Origin: Acidobacteriota bacterium | GTDB taxonomy: Bacteria; Acidobacteriota; Holophagae; Holophagales; Holophagaceae | Direction of reading: 5' to 3' | DNA: 59,387 nt | Assembly: GCA_016195985.1 (NCBI GenBank) | Contig: JACPYP010000026.1 | Span: forward strand, 1 to 59,387 | Shown here: one piece after another, positions 59,355 to 59,387 of the stretch | How the letters are laid out: every line of letters starts with the position of its first letter | Numbering within the stretch: the stretch's first letter is position 1 | Position numbers and translations under genes: made by a program | The notes under the pieces: generated by a model | What the model was told of the DNA's origin: nothing | The model's database searches: none | The model's input: only the letters and a program-made list of their open reading frames with translations

Positions 59355-59387
59355 CGGCGCAGCCTGAACGACAGCGCCCGGCGATGA
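59190..59387. repeat. Tandem 235-bp repeat, copy 2 (cut by the window end)
   Basis: The second repeat copy, running to the last base. It carries the same palindromes as copy 1, including gcccggc near its right end. More copies may follow outside the window. Confidence 0.88.

Overview
This GC-rich window is densely packed with short intergenic spacers, and it begins at the 3' end of an rRNA operon (5S rRNA plus two terminators). Lipid A synthesis (LpxK), a TonB-type C-terminal domain, flagellar rod genes and Liv-type transport point to a motile Gram-negative bacterium. The mix of families (lysine 6-transaminase, permuted aconitase, DNMT2-like methyltransferase, DUF2911 and DUF1292 proteins, DnaE2/ImuB) fits Acidobacteriota of the Holophagae type (Geothrix/Holophaga). 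That placement is inference; I could not run a database search.

Layout. 1-6.8 kb: 5S rRNA, ppdK, ettA, a small membrane protein, a DNMT2-type methyltransferase and a nucleoside-phosphorylase-like protein. 6.8-15.5 kb: comEC, a sigma-54-type response regulator, an S1/PLC-like secreted protein, a pseudokinase fused to a TonB C-terminal domain, rnhA, lysine aminotransferase and moaE. 15.6-19.7 kb: an imuB-dnaE2 mutasome pair without a visible imuA. 19.8-24.5 kb: DUF2911/TPR protein, queuosine precursor transporter, YgjP-like metallopeptidase, CvfB-like protein, HutD-family protein and a SPOR-NlpC/P60 lipoprotein. 24.5-27.7 kb: cold-shock protein, flgF-flgG-flgA and a DUF1292 protein. 27.9-40.1 kb: a two-Ig SGNH esterase, a LeuD-LeuC-ordered aconitase-family enzyme, PAP2 phosphatase and DgkA, an L,D-transpeptidase-Mur ligase fusion, MazG, a Dcu transporter, a phosphoribosyltransferase-like protein and an AroD-AroE fusion. 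40.1-44.6 kb: a fold-back repeat, then an overlapping four-gene unit (degenerate NtrC-like regulator, MoxR ATPase, RodZ-like protein, unknown helical protein). 44.6-45.8 kb: DUF488, a small secreted protein, and a tRNA-Gly(CCC) whose 3' end and terminator are duplicated. 45.9-50.7 kb: glgP-pfkA-fba. 50.7-55.7 kb: a livK-livH-livMG-livF importer operon. 55.7-58.9 kb: lpxK, msrC, a cNMP-FHA protein and two small proteins. The window ends in tandem 235-bp repeats.

How the genes work together. glgP, pfkA and fba would carry glycogen glucose units into lower glycolysis, with PPDK interconverting PEP and pyruvate. The Liv and Dcu systems import amino acids and dicarboxylates. Cell-wall functions recur (YkuD-Mur fusion, NlpC/P60, RodZ-like, LpxK, DgkA/PAP2).

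The most distinctive items are (1) the signal-less L,D-transpeptidase-MurC-type fusion, (2) the terminal tandem repeats, which pair an invariant strongly structured segment with a short reading frame whose copies differ almost only at synonymous sites, (3) the bacterial DNMT2-like enzyme, (4) the pseudokinase-TonB fusion, and (5) the duplicated tRNA-Gly 3' end, which resembles an attachment-site scar.
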